Assembly: GCA_963840785.1 (NCBI GenBank)
Contig: CAWJAF010000013.1
Span: 186,001 to 250,000, forward strand
Length of the DNA: 64,000 nt
Direction of reading: 5' to 3'
Source of the DNA: JALYOK01 sp963840785
GTDB lineage: Bacteria; Pseudomonadota; Gammaproteobacteria; Burkholderiales; JALYOK01
In this document: in pieces, positions 27,944 to 37,709 of the stretch
How the letters are laid out: every line of letters begins with the position of its first letter
How positions within the stretch are numbered: position 1 is the stretch's first letter
Translations under genes and position numbers: made by a program
Notes under the pieces: model-generated
What the model was told of the DNA's origin: nothing
What the model saw: the letters and a program-made list of their open reading frames with translations, nothing else
Databases searched by the model: none

Positions 27944-28954
27944 ATGGAACCGATCGGCGAAAGAACGCTACGCATTGCCTTCGCTGGCGCCGGCGCGATT
28001 AGCGGCTTCCATCTCACCGGCTGGCAACAGATGGCAAATTGTCAAGTCGTTGCGATTTGCGATCCACTCGTCGAAAAAGCACAAGCGCAGGCAAAAGCCT
28101 TCGGCATTCCCGCCGTGTACGCCGATTTTGATACCATGTTGTCGCAGGTGAAACCCGACGCGGTCGACATCGCGACGCCCGTGGGCACACATGCGCAACT
28201 GGCAATGATCGCCGCTGATCGAGGTGTGCATATTTCCTGCCAAAAACCCGTCACGCCGACGGTGAAAGAAGCACAAAAGCTAATCAAGTACGTCGGCGAA
28301 CGCGTGCGCTTTATGGTGCATGAGCACTATCGTTTTCGCCCGCATTATCAAGATGTCAAACGCTGGCTTGTTGAGGGGAAGATCGGTGAAATTCGTCACG
28401 CACGCATGACCACTCGCAGCTCCAGCCTCATTTCGTTAACGGATGAGCTGCCACCGCTGTTAAAGCGTCAACCTTACATGCAACACTTCGCACGATTGGC
28501 GATTTTCGAAATTTTTATTCATCAGCTTGATGCGATGCGCGCCCTACTCGGCCCGCTAACGGTATTGCAGGCTGGCGTAGGCAAAACTAATCCCATGCTT
28601 GCCGGCGAAGATCTCGCGCATATTGTGCTGCGCGGCGAGAATGGCATGACCGCCGTGCTGGATGGCAACGTTTCCGCACCGGGATACCCGCCACTGCCGA
28701 TCGATCGCTTAGAAATTGTCGGCTCCAAAGGCACCCTAGTGTACGATGCCGATCGGCTCTACATTGTGGGTGGCGACGAAGCGCCGCTAAAATACGATCT
28801 CGTCAAAAATTATCAAATTTGCTGGACCGAATGTATTCGAAGTTTTGTTCATGGACTACGGTCCGGCGCGCCGTTCCCGACCGATCGTTTGGACAATTTG
28901 GAAACGTTGAAATTGATGGAAGCCAGCTACAAGGCGGCGGGTGTGAAACTCTGA
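27944..28954 (+). CDS. Gfo/Idh/MocA-family oxidoreductase
   Basis: An NAD(P)-binding sugar-type dehydrogenase of 336 residues. The N-terminal Rossmann motif is IAFAGAGAISGFHLTGW and the family's second motif is VDIATPVGTHAQLAMIAADRGVHISCQKPVT, where K of the usual E-K-P is kept as Q-K-P. The substrate domain contains HEHYRFRPHYQDVKRWL. It starts nine bases after the hydratase gene and closes the operon. The substrate is unknown. Confidence 0.88.
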   Translation: MEPIGERTLRIAFAGAGAISGFHLTGWQQMANCQVVAICDPLVEKAQAQAKAFGIPAVYADFDTMLSQVKPDAVDIATPVGTHAQLAMIAADRGVHISCQKPVTPTVKEAQKLIKYVGERVRFMVHEHYRFRPHYQDVKRWLVEGKIGEIRHARMTTRSSSLISLTDELPPLLKRQPYMQHFARLAIFEIFIHQLDAMRALLGPLTVLQAGVGKTNPMLAGEDLAHIVLRGENGMTAVLDGNVSAPGYPPLPIDRLEIVGSKGTLVYDADRLYIVGGDEAPLKYDLVKNYQICWTECIRSFVHGLRSGAPFPTDRLDNLETLKLMEASYKAAGVKL

Positions 28955-29051
28955 AATTTCATCTAAGCGTCCTGGCGAGTTACAGCCGAGTAGGCGAAGA
29001 CGCAACACAGGATCGCAACTTTACACACCGCGCATGCGCACTGAGATTGAT

Positions 29052-29580
29052 GTGAACAAAGGTTGGTTAAGAAAATATTTGCCTAATGCGGAGGCGATTA
29101 AGGCAACCGTTTTTTGCGCATATTCGGGCGAGCCTTAACGCGCCCAAGTCTGTGGCATTTGAATCGCCATTCCGTCGCGAAGGGCGTGGCGATCGGGTTG
29201 ATAACGGGTTTGGTTCCTGGTCCGTTTCAAATACTTAGCGCTGCGGCGTTTGCAATTGCCTTCCGGGCAAATTTAGCAGTGGCGGCACTGACGACTTTTT
29301 ACACCAATCCGATTACCTTCTTCCCGCTATACATTCTCGCGTACAAAGTCGGCGCTTTCGCCACAGGCACAACCGCGCCACCACCACCGATTGCAGAATT
29401 CAAAGCATTCGGCATTTGGGAAATGATCAAACAAGCATTCTTGTGGATCTATTCCCTTGGCGATACCCTGTTGATTGGCCTTGCGATCCAATCCACGTTG
29501 TTTGCTTTGATAGGCTATTTCAGCGTGCAATTCGGCTGGCGTTGGCTGGTATGCGAAAATGGAAATCGCGCCGAGCATGA
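29052..29580 (+). CDS. DUF2062 membrane protein, with two frameshifts
   Basis: From GTG 29052 the frame reads NKGWLRKYLPNAEAIKA and must shift near 29105 (one base missing in the AAA run) into NRFLRIFGRALTRPSLWHLNRHSVAKGVAIGLITG. The body is a typical DUF2062 membrane domain (PGPFQILSAAAFAIAF, YTNPITFFPLYILAYKVG). Near 29550 a second shift restores the usual basic tail WLVMRKWKSRRA with a stop at 29578-29580. Without the shifts the open frame runs 29114-29698 with an unrelated end. Function of the family is unknown. Confidence 0.75.
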
Positions 29581-29655
29581 AAAGTTCGGGCGGAGCTCAT
29601 GCCGGCGCCATAGGTTTTATGTTGCCCTGCCAGAAGGCGCGTCCCGCTTGTCTCC

Positions 29656-29690
29656 TGGCGCGGCATGCCTAGAGAGGGACATGGCATTGA
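29656..29690 (+). repeat. Dispersed intergenic repeat, degenerate copy F
   Basis: CCTGGCGCGGCATGCCTAGAG followed by a CATGG element resembles copies at 2881 and 49093. It overlaps the far end of the degraded tatD frame. Confidence 0.3.
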
Positions 29691-30477
29691 TAGGTTAAGA
29701 TGCTAATTTGCGTCACTTGAAAAAGCGTAAAGAAATTCTTGCTCGTGACATCTGCAATAATTTCTAAAGGAATATTTTTTATCGTACTAACGCATTCCGC
29801 CACGTGCTTTACATACGCCGGCTGATTCATCTTGCCGCGATGTGGCATTGGCGCCAGGTAAGGTGAGTCAGTCTCGATCAGCAATCGATCTAAGGGTACC
29901 TGGCGCACAACCTCGCGTAAATCGCTGGCGTTTTTAAACTGATGATGCCCGAGAAAGAAATGTAAAAGCCCAGATCCAGCGCGGCTTTCGCGACATCCCA
30001 CGATTCTGTAAAACAATGCATCACACCGCCAACAGACCCAGCATCTTCGCTCGGTCATGATTGTAATGGTGTCGGCAGCCGCGGCGCGAGTATGGATAAT
30101 TAAGGCTTTGGGCAGGCTTTCGCCGCGCCAATGTGCGATGCGAAAGCGCTCGCGCTGCCACGACAAATCGCCGCTGAGACGATAATAATCCAGACCCGTT
30201 TCGCCAATTGCCACAATGCGCGGCATCGCAGCGCGTCAAGTAATTCGGCCTCGGCTGACGCCATCGCCATCGACTATGTGGTCGGGATGAACGCCCAACA
30301 GATGCGAACAAATTTCATACGTAGTTGCCAACGCATGTACTCGAGGCCAGTCGGCGTAGATTTACGCTCACACACAGCGCATGAGTGACCTTGGCTTCGC
30401 GCATGTTTTCGAAAAGCGATTGATTCTTGCGCTGCTAACTCAGGAAAATCGATATGACAATGGGAGTCGACGAACAT
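29669..30477 (-). pseudogene. tatD: TatD-family metal-dependent hydrolase broken by about six frameshifts
   Basis: The pieces rebuild a TatD nuclease. MFVDSHCHIDFPELAAQ opens in one frame. NQSLFENMREAKVTHALCVSV, VHALATTY with LLGVHPD, SAEAELLDALRC, PRIVAIGETGLDYYRLSGDL, KALIIHTRA, GGVMHCFTESWDVAKAALDLGF and RLLIETDSPYLAPMPHRGKM follow in changing frames. The metal-binding H-x-H, the GETGLDYYR stretch and the DSPYLAP motif are all kept. Its place after holB fits the conserved mltG-tmk-holB-tatD order. So many shifts in 800 bases, between intact neighbours, mean either a recent pseudogene or a poorly read stretch. Confidence 0.8.
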
Positions 30478-30490
30478 TCTTATCTAAAAA

Positions 30491-31492
30491 TTATGAAAAT
30501 AATTTAAAATATTTGATGAATAAAAATTCCCAAAATAATTTCGGATTCAAGGGATGATGAATCAAACGCTTCGCGGCATTCAGTTCCGAATTAAAATTCA
30601 ATAATTCAATCAATCGAAAATTTTTATTTACGTTCATTTGAGATTTGAATTGATCCAGGTGATAGCGATTTTCTTGGGTGATTTTTAATCTCACCAGATC
30701 GTAAACCCATGTTTGTAACCAACCAACGACAGTAACAGGGGCAATTTTCAGTACCGATTCGGCGAGACTAATGGCATCACTCTCGGTCGGCCGAGCCAAT
30801 GCGTCGCAAAAACGTTTTCGCTGAGCTTGCCATTCGGGATTTTCGCCGTTTGCAAGGGCATCAAGCGGCGCGCGGCCGGCAAGCGCTAAGTTTAGATCGG
30901 GCTCAGGGCACTGCTGGGCGCTGAGCCATGCACTAGCTTGGGCGGGACTCGGCACGGGCATTTTCAACAATCGACAGCGACTCCGAATGGTCGGAAGGAT
31001 ACGGCTCAATTGGTTTGCCACCAAAATGAAATTTGTCCGCGGCGGCGGTTCTTCAAGCATTTTCAAAAGAGCATTTGCCGCATTTAAATTTAGCTGTTCG
31101 GCTTTGGTAACCAATACAACGCGGTGACCATTTTGATGCGAGGTCAGACTAACAAATTCTCCCAGATCTCTAATTTGGTGAATAGTAATTAATTCACTCG
31201 CTTTTTTATCCTTGGCTTCCGCAGAATCTTGTGATTCCTCATCCGCCTGGGGCGCCACTAAGCGGAAATCCGGATGCGCGTTTTGCTGGAAAAAATGACA
31301 AGACGAACATTCGCCGCAAGGCTGATTTGCCCCGGTACGATATTGGCATAACAAACTCTTTGAAAGCGCCTTTGCGAACGCGAGCTTGCCTATGCCTGCA
31401 TTGCCGACCAACAGTAGAGCGTGGGGAAAGCGCTCGATTCCCGGTTGCCACAAACTTTCCCAGATTGGCTCTTGCCAATTTAATAAATTCAT
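30491..31492 (-). CDS. holB: DNA polymerase III delta' subunit
   Basis: A clamp-loader subunit of 333 residues. The N-terminal AAA+ region has a P-loop-like LVGNAGIGKLAFAKAL and the family's four-cysteine zinc module (CQYRTGANQPCGECSSC). NAANALLKMLEEPPPRTNFILV and LPTIRSRCRLL are the conserved delta' stretches. The helical C-terminus is AT-rich and poorly conserved. It overlaps tmk by four bases and lies in the usual tmk-holB-tatD order. Confidence 0.93.
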   Translation of the reverse strand: MNLLNWQEPIWESLWQPGIERFPHALLLVGNAGIGKLAFAKALSKSLLCQYRTGANQPCGECSSCHFFQQNAHPDFRLVAPQADEESQDSAEAKDKKASELITIHQIRDLGEFVSLTSHQNGHRVVLVTKAEQLNLNAANALLKMLEEPPPRTNFILVANQLSRILPTIRSRCRLLKMPVPSPAQASAWLSAQQCPEPDLNLALAGRAPLDALANGENPEWQAQRKRFCDALARPTESDAISLAESVLKIAPVTVVGWLQTWVYDLVRLKITQENRYHLDQFKSQMNVNKNFRLIELLNFNSELNAAKRLIHHPLNPKLFWEFLFIKYFKLFS

Positions 31493-32097
31493 ATTGATAA
31501 AATGTATTTATTTATTTCTACTTGAATGTCCGAAATAGATTTTGACGAATCAATGACACGAATTCGAGCAGGGAATTGCGTCGCGCGGGAAAGATATTTA
31601 GCGCGCACAGCATCGAAAAAATCGCGCTTTTGCTGCTCGAAACGATCCGGTATCAGCCCTGCTTTTGACTGCCGTTCCTTTGCTGCCGCCGTATCAAGAT
31701 CAAATAACAGCGTCAGGTCTGGAGAAAGCTTACCTTGCACCCATTCTTCCAACAGGCCGATTTTACTTTCCGAAACACCGCGGCCACCACCCTGGTAGGC
31801 GAAGCTCGCGTCGGTAAATCGGTCGGAAATCACCCAATCACCGCGGGCGAGCGCTGGCTCAATGACGGTTGCAATATGCTCTCTTCTCGCGCCGAACATC
31901 AACAGAGTCTCGGTTTCCGCATGCATAGGTTCGCTAAGCACTAACGCTCGAACTTTTTCTCCTAACGGTGTGCCACCGGGTTCTCGGGTTTGCACTACTG
32001 CATGGCCAAGCCCGCGGACTAGCTCTGTTAAATAACTCAGGTGAGTACTTTTGCCTGCGCCATCAATGCCTTCGAGCGTAATGAATTTGCCGCGCAT
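31489..32097 (-). CDS. tmk: Thymidylate kinase
   Basis: dTMP kinase of 202 residues that makes dTDP for DNA synthesis. Walker A is EGIDGAGKST at residues 9-18, the DR motif is TREPGGTPLGEKVR, and the lid and substrate stretch is VISDRFTDASFAYQGGGRG. The start is three bases after the mltG stop and the end overlaps holB, so mltG-tmk-holB is one operon. Confidence 0.95.
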   Translation of the reverse strand: MRGKFITLEGIDGAGKSTHLSYLTELVRGLGHAVVQTREPGGTPLGEKVRALVLSEPMHAETETLLMFGARREHIATVIEPALARGDWVISDRFTDASFAYQGGGRGVSESKIGLLEEWVQGKLSPDLTLLFDLDTAAAKERQSKAGLIPDRFEQQKRDFFDAVRAKYLSRATQFPARIRVIDSSKSISDIQVEINKYILSI

Positions 32098-32100
32098 CGA

Positions 32101-33093
32101 TTAGCGTTGGTATTTGTTCACGGCGCGATTGTGGTCGAGCAAATTTGCCGAAAATTCATGACTGCCATCGCCTTTTGCAACGAAGTAAAGCGCATTTGAC
32201 GTCGCCGGATTTAACGCCGCCTTGATCGCCGCGATGCCCGGCATCGCGATCGGCGTCGGCGGCATACCGGCGCGAGTGTAGGTGTTGTACGGTGTGTCGC
32301 GTTGTAAATCGTTTTTACGGATATTGCCGCTGTAACGATCGCCCATCCCATAAATCACCGTCGGATCGGTTTGTAACAGCATGCGCTTTTTCAATCGATT
32401 AATGAACACCGATGCGATCAGCGGCCGCTCGCTCGGTTGACCGGTTTCTTTTTCAACGATAGACGCCATAATCAGCGCTTGATAGGGTTCCGAATAGGGA
32501 ACCGATGCATCACGAGTCTCCCAAGCGTTCGCTAATCGATCTTGCATGGATTTATAAGCCCGCTGCAAAAGTTTTAAATCGCTAGTGCCGGGTATGACCA
32601 AATAGGTATCCGGGAAAAATAGGCCTTCGGCTTTGGTTTCAATACTACCCACTTCGCGCAATATTTCGATCTCCGAAAGATTTTTGCTGTCATGCTTCAA
32701 TGCCGGATGCTGATCCAACACTTTACGCATGTCTGTGAAAGTATGCCCCTCAATGAATTGCACTGCGACCTGCTCAGCCTGTTGGCCTTTGGCGAACAAT
32801 GCAAGCAATGCGAGGGGTGTGGGATTTCGATCAATTTCATATTCGCCGGCTTTAATTTGCGCGCCTTTTCCCAGCACTCGGGCAAGGGCGATAAAGCTCC
32901 ATGGCTCGCTCAACACCTTGGATTGAGTGAGTTGCCTCGCGACTGTTTTCAATGTGCTACCGGGCTTTAAATCGAACTGAAAGGGCAACTCCGGCAACAA
33001 TAATTCTCGATGTGCAAAGTGATATAGCCATCCCGCCCCGGCGAGCGCAGCGAGTAATAACAGAATGACCAACAAACGCAGCTTAGCGATCAT
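32101..33093 (-). CDS. mltG: Endolytic murein transglycosylase MltG
   Basis: An inner-membrane protein of 330 residues that cuts nascent glycan strands. One N-terminal helix (LLVILLLLAALAGAGWLYHF) anchors it. The YceG domain holds the catalytic glutamate in MASIVEKETGQPSERPLIASVFINRL and the QTDPTVIYG and PYNTYTRAGMPPTPIAMPG motifs. I chose ATG 33093, which places the helix at the N-terminus. pabC, often found just before mltG, is absent. Confidence 0.93.
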   Translation of the reverse strand: MIAKLRLLVILLLLAALAGAGWLYHFAHRELLLPELPFQFDLKPGSTLKTVARQLTQSKVLSEPWSFIALARVLGKGAQIKAGEYEIDRNPTPLALLALFAKGQQAEQVAVQFIEGHTFTDMRKVLDQHPALKHDSKNLSEIEILREVGSIETKAEGLFFPDTYLVIPGTSDLKLLQRAYKSMQDRLANAWETRDASVPYSEPYQALIMASIVEKETGQPSERPLIASVFINRLKKRMLLQTDPTVIYGMGDRYSGNIRKNDLQRDTPYNTYTRAGMPPTPIAMPGIAAIKAALNPATSNALYFVAKGDGSHEFSANLLDHNRAVNKYQR

Positions 33094-33358
33094 ATGAGTC
33101 GAGAATATCAATTAGCCGATCATCGATCGGAGCATCGCACACTAACAACGCTTAAACTCCCCCGGATTTGAATTCTTTTCGACGTAGCTTGCTTTTGCGA
33201 GATGCCGACATGGCTCCCAATTTTATTTATTCTATCGCGATGCTGCCCCGTAAAGCCATTCTTTCAGAATTCGGCGCAATGAAAACCACTGCAAAATCTA
33301 ACGCAGTACAAAATTAAGTCGTCGTCGTTGGCTTTAACAATTGAATAGCGTTAGAAGC

Positions 33359-34618
33359 CTAACGCAGAAAAAAACAGATTAAACGCGCTTGAAATATGAG
33401 CGTACCATTCGTGCCGCCGAACCCGAATGAGTTCGACATCGCGACGTCGATTTTCATGGGACGAGCGACATTTGGCACAAAATCCAGATCACAGGCAGGA
33501 TCTTGGTTTTGCAAATTAATCGTGGGCGGCGCAATCTGATGCTGCATACCCAATAAGGTAAACACGGCCTCAACACCACCGGCAGCGCCCAACAAATGTC
33601 CCGTGCTGGACTTCGTCGAACTTACCGCAAGCTTTGCCGCTTGATCACCGAAACAACGCTTAATCGCGACGGTTTCGGCAACGTCACCAAGTGGAGTCGA
33701 CGTGCCATGGGCATTGATGTAGTCGACATCGGCATGGGTTAGCCCGGCATCTTTCAAGGCGTTATTCATACAGCGCGCTGCGCCCTCGCCGTCCTCGACT
33801 GGGGATGTCATGTGGTAGGCATCTGCGCTCATACCAAAACCGGCCAGCTCAGCGTAAATACGCGCACCGCGAGATTTCGCAAATTCGTATTCTTCAAGCA
33901 CCAGGACACCGGCACCTTCCCCCAAGACAAAGCCATCGCGCCCGGTGTCCCAGGGCCGGCTTGCCGTTTGCGGGTCGTCATTGCGCGTCGATAATGCGCG
34001 CGCGGCTGAAAATCCGCCGATCGTTAACGTCGCTACCGCAGCTTCGGATCCGCCCGCGACCATGACGTCGGCATCGCCATAACTAATCGATCGTGCCGAT
34101 TCACCGATACTGTGATTCGCTGTCGTGCAGGCAGAAACACTCGCGAGGTTAGGACCTTTCAACCCATACATAATCGAAAGGTAGCCCGAGGTCATATTGA
34201 TAATCGACCCGGGTACAAAAAATGGCGAAATTTTTCGTGGCCCGCCTTGCAAGAGGGCGTTATGAGTTTCTTGAATCATCACGATTCCGCCAATGCCCGA
34301 ACCGATGTTGACGCCAATACGCTCAGCGTTGGCCGGTGTGACTTCCAGGCCAGAATCTTTTAAGGCTTGAATTCCCGCAGCAATTCCGTAATGGATAAAG
34401 GTATCCATCCGGCGCGCCTCTTTCGACGATAGGTACGAATCGATCGCAAAATCCTTAACTTCGCCGGCAATTTGCGAGGCGTAAGGCGATGCATCGAAGC
34501 GTGTAATGGTGCCGATCCCGGAACGGCCCGCGACGATATTCGCCCAGGCTTCCGCCACGGTGTTTCCCACAGGACAAACTATTCCCAGGCCGGTAATAAC
34601 AACGCGCCGTCGAGACAA
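33359..34618 (-). CDS. fabF: 3-oxoacyl-ACP synthase II
   Basis: The condensing enzyme of fatty-acid elongation, 419 residues as read. The nucleophile is C164 in VSACTTANHSIG, and the catalytic histidines lie in NAHGTSTPLGD and SSTKSSTGHLLGAAGG. GFGGTNGTLIF marks the usual end. The last eight residues (ARLICFFLR) are unlike the family, whose members end in K-R-V/I. A one-base shift after TLIF would give K-R-V and a stop, so an indel near 33395 is possible without harming the enzyme. It follows acpP in the fab cluster. Confidence 0.95.
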   Translation of the reverse strand: MSRRRVVITGLGIVCPVGNTVAEAWANIVAGRSGIGTITRFDASPYASQIAGEVKDFAIDSYLSSKEARRMDTFIHYGIAAGIQALKDSGLEVTPANAERIGVNIGSGIGGIVMIQETHNALLQGGPRKISPFFVPGSIINMTSGYLSIMYGLKGPNLASVSACTTANHSIGESARSISYGDADVMVAGGSEAAVATLTIGGFSAARALSTRNDDPQTASRPWDTGRDGFVLGEGAGVLVLEEYEFAKSRGARIYAELAGFGMSADAYHMTSPVEDGEGAARCMNNALKDAGLTHADVDYINAHGTSTPLGDVAETVAIKRCFGDQAAKLAVSSTKSSTGHLLGAAGGVEAVFTLLGMQHQIAPPTINLQNQDPACDLDFVPNVARPMKIDVAMSNSFGFGGTNGTLIFQARLICFFLR

Positions 34619-34677
34619 ATGAACTCTCTTGGATTCGAACTATTGATCGATTGAGACTACTCGCAAGCCGCGAACCA

Positions 34678-34917
34678 TCACGCTTTAACGTGAGATTGAA
34701 CGTAGTTAATCGCCTGTTGTACCGTGGTGATTTTCTCGGCTTCTTCATCGGGAATCTCTGTTTCAAATTCCTCTTCCAACGCCATCACTAATTCAACGGT
34801 GTCGAGCGAGTCAGCACCTAAATCGTTCACGAACGAAGATTCTATTTTGATTTCGCTTTCGTTGACGCCAAGTTGCTCAGCGACAATTTTTTTAACGCGT
34901 TGCTCAATATTTTCCAT
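34678..34917 (-). CDS. acpP: Acyl carrier protein
   Basis: ACP of 79 residues that carries growing acyl chains. The phosphopantetheine attachment serine is S37 in NDLGADSLDTVELVM, and the acidic helices are typical. It stands between fabG and fabF as usual. Confidence 0.98.
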   Translation of the reverse strand: MENIEQRVKKIVAEQLGVNESEIKIESSFVNDLGADSLDTVELVMALEEEFETEIPDEEAEKITTVQQAINYVQSHVKA

Positions 34918-35008
34918 CTCATTTACCTTCCCAAGTGTAGAGAAAAACTTCCGTATTTTATCAGAATCAAACTGTAAATTTGTGATAAGTAACGATTACT
35001 TATTTTGC

Positions 35009-35062
35009 CTAGTGTAGTGCTTCGGAGTGCTTGGGGCTAATAATTGCGACGCACTACACTAG
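35009..35062. promoter_or_regulatory. Perfect 12-base inverted repeat between fabG and acpP
   Basis: CTAGTGTAGTGC (35009-35020) pairs exactly with GCACTACACTAG (35051-35062), overlapping the fabG stop codon. With a 30-base loop and no T-run it is more likely an mRNA stabiliser or weak attenuator separating fabG from highly expressed acpP. Confidence 0.5.
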
Positions 35063-35802
35063 CCCATATACATGCCGCCGTTTACGTGTAGCGTCGTTCC
35101 CGTCACGTAACCTGCGGCCGGTGACGCCAGATACGCTACCGCAGCCGCAATGTCATCAACCGACCCTAATCGAGCTAAAGGGATGCTACCGAGTAACGCC
35201 TTATGTTGTTCTTCGGTTAACGCCCGTGTCATATCCGTATCGATAAATCCGGGCGCAACACAATTCACGGTGATATTGCGACTGCCCACTTCTCTTGCAA
35301 GTGCCTTGGTAAAACCAATCATACCGGCCTTAGCGGCGGCATAGTTCGTCTGACCGCCATTTCCGGTCGCACCGACCACAGAAGAAATATTGATAATACG
35401 GCCCGCTCGCGCTTTCATCATGCCGCGCATCACGGCACGCGATAAGCGAAATACCGAGCGCAAATTCGTATCGATAATATCGTCCCACTCTGCATCGCCC
35501 ATTCGCATCAACAAATTATCTCGTGTGATCCCGGCATTATTCACAAGAATGAGAATTGCGCCAAATTCTTTTTGAATGTTGTCGATCAACACATTAACGC
35601 CGACTGCATCGTTAACATCGAGGACAAAACCGCGGCCTTTGTTACCGATTTCGGAAAGGTATTGGCTGATCGCCGCAGCACCATTTTCCGATGTTGCTGT
35701 ACCGAATACCATCGCACCGTGCATTGCCAAATGTTTCGCGATGGCTTGACCAATACCACGGCTTGCACCCGTAACCAAGGCAACCTGGCCTTCCAATTTC
35801 AT
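35059..35802 (-). CDS. fabG: 3-oxoacyl-ACP reductase FabG
   Basis: An NADPH-dependent reductase of 247 residues in the fatty-acid cycle. GASRGIG binds the cofactor, and NNAGITRDNLLMRM, the catalytic serine in ISSVVGATGN and YAAAKAGMIGFTK follow. The end YVTGTTLHVNGGMYMG is diagnostic of FabG. I chose ATG 35802, four bases after the fabD stop. It is the housekeeping copy, since it lies in the plsX-fabH-fabD-fabG-acpP-fabF cluster. Confidence 0.97.
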   Translation of the reverse strand: MKLEGQVALVTGASRGIGQAIAKHLAMHGAMVFGTATSENGAAAISQYLSEIGNKGRGFVLDVNDAVGVNVLIDNIQKEFGAILILVNNAGITRDNLLMRMGDAEWDDIIDTNLRSVFRLSRAVMRGMMKARAGRIINISSVVGATGNGGQTNYAAAKAGMIGFTKALAREVGSRNITVNCVAPGFIDTDMTRALTEEQHKALLGSIPLARLGSVDDIAAAVAYLASPAAGYVTGTTLHVNGGMYMG

Positions 35803-35806
35803 CGCA

Positions 35807-36743
35807 CTATGCATTCAACGTTACCAGTGCAGCATCCAATGATGCCTTATCGTGAATCGACAAACTCTGCAGCCGATCGTCGTTGCGCTTATTCAATCCA
35901 GCCAGCACCCGACCCGGCCCACATTCAACAACGTGCGTCGCACCGGCATCCGCGAACGCCGTTATGGTTTCTATCCAACGAACCGGCCCAGAAAGCTGGC
36001 GCACCAATGCGTCTTTAATTGCCGCAGGATCCTTAAAACTTTTCACATCAAAATTCTGAATCACCGGCGCCGTCGGCGGCGAAAAATTTAATGAATCAAT
36101 GCGCAGTCGAAGCTTCGCCGCGGCCGGGCGCATTAAAGAACTATGGGCCGGTACACTCATGGCCAACATCATCGCGCGCTTCGCACCCTTTGCCTTTGCC
36201 GCTTCAATGGCGCGCTCCACGGCCGCGCGCGACCCGGAAATCACAATTTGCCCCGGCGAATTAAAGTTAGCCAGTTCAACAACGTCGCCTTGAGCTGCTT
36301 CGGAACACGCCGCCTTCACGGCCTCGTTGTCCAGACCTAAGATCGCGGCGATACCGCCCTCCCCTGCGGGTACGGCGTCTTGCATTGCCTCGGCGCGATA
36401 TCGAACCAATGGTACCGCGTCGGCAAAGGGAATCACGTCTGCCGCAACCAACGCCGAGTATTCGCCAAGGCTGTGTCCGGCAAAATAACGACGGCATTAC
36501 ACCACCGGCGTTACGCCATAACCGCCATATTGCGATGCCCGCCGTCAGCATTAATGGCTGTGTGTTTACGGTCTGCGCCATGTCTTCGGCCGGGCCGTCA
36601 ATCGCCATTTTCCAAAGATCGATTTGCAACAAATCCGATGCTTCCACAAAAGTCTCTTTGATGACCGGCGCGTCACCGAACGCCGCCATCATGCCGACGC
36701 TTTGCGAACCTTGGCCAGGAAAAACGAATGCGCTGTTAGTCAT
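35807..36743 (-). CDS. fabD: Malonyl-CoA--ACP transacylase with one frameshift
   Basis: FabD loads malonate onto ACP. The first frame (MTNSAFVFPGQGSQSVGMMAAFG through LMLTAGIAIWRLWRNAGGVMPS) must shift near 36490, where one base is missing, into FAGHSLGEYSALVAADVIPF, which holds the catalytic serine of GHSLG. The rest (AMSVPAHSSLMRPAA, GPVRWIETI, GPGRVLAGLNKR) is normal to the stop at 35807. The gene is essential and its cluster is intact, so a sequence error is the simplest reading. Confidence 0.92.
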
Positions 36744-36749
36744 TTCAAA

Positions 36750-37709
36750 TTACATCTTCAACAATACGGAACCCCAAGTAAATCCGCCGCCGACGCCTTC
36801 AAGCAACACATATTGACCGGGCTTAACGCGTCCGTCGCCAACCGCAACATCAAGCGCTAAAGGAATTGATGCAGCCGATGTATTGCCGTGATCTGCGACC
36901 GTGACGATGACACGCTCTAATGGTAAACCAAGCTTCTTGGCCGTCGCGTGAATGATGCGAATGTTCGCTTGATGCGCAATGAACCAATCTATTTTATCGA
37001 TGCTTATGTCGTTGGCCGCAAGCGCTTCGCGGCCGACATCATCGAGTACATTGACCGCTAAGCGAAAAACGCTATTGCCTTCCATCTTCAAAAACGGCTC
37101 GCCCGACACTGCGCCATTTTTTATGGATCCAGGTGTACAAAGTATACTGGCGTAGGAACCATCGGCGTGAAGGTGGCTAGACAAAACACCCGGCGTCTCA
37201 CTCGACTTCAGCACAACTGCGCCGGCGCCATCACCGAACAACACGCAGGTGCCACGATCGTTCCAGTCCAAAATTCGCGAGAAAATCTCCGCACCGACAA
37301 CCAGCGCACAGCGATGTTGGCCAGAACGAATAAAACTATCGGCCGTCGCTAATGCGTAAATGAATCCAGTGCATACCGCCTGAATATCGAACGCGGCGCC
37401 ACCTTTGATCCCGAGCTTGGCTTGCAACAGACACGCCGTGCTGGGAAAAATCATGTCCGGCGTAGAGGTCGCAACGATAATGAGATCAATCTCATTCGGA
37501 TCGATCCTAGCCGCTTCGATAGCGCGTTGACTCGCCTTCAGGGCGAGATCGCTCGTCGTCTCATTATCGGCAGCGATGTGGCGATTGCGAATACCGGTGC
37601 GCGTGTAGATCCATTCGTCGGACGTCTCGACCAAGGATTCTAGGTCGCGATTGGAGAGCTTTTTCTCGGGCAGATACGAGCCTGTCCCGACGATGCGGGA
37701 AAAGCTCAT
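36750..37709 (-). CDS. fabH: 3-oxoacyl-ACP synthase III
   Basis: The initiating condensing enzyme, 319 residues. The nucleophile is C113 in AFDIQAVCTGFIYAL; the catalytic His and Asn lie in DWFIAHQANIRII and VADHGNTSAASIPLAL. The end is GVGGGFTWGSVLL. It overlaps plsX by four bases and precedes fabD by six, so translation is likely coupled. Confidence 0.97.
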   Translation of the reverse strand: MSFSRIVGTGSYLPEKKLSNRDLESLVETSDEWIYTRTGIRNRHIAADNETTSDLALKASQRAIEAARIDPNEIDLIIVATSTPDMIFPSTACLLQAKLGIKGGAAFDIQAVCTGFIYALATADSFIRSGQHRCALVVGAEIFSRILDWNDRGTCVLFGDGAGAVVLKSSETPGVLSSHLHADGSYASILCTPGSIKNGAVSGEPFLKMEGNSVFRLAVNVLDDVGREALAANDISIDKIDWFIAHQANIRIIHATAKKLGLPLERVIVTVADHGNTSAASIPLALDVAVGDGRVKPGQYVLLEGVGGGFTWGSVLLKM

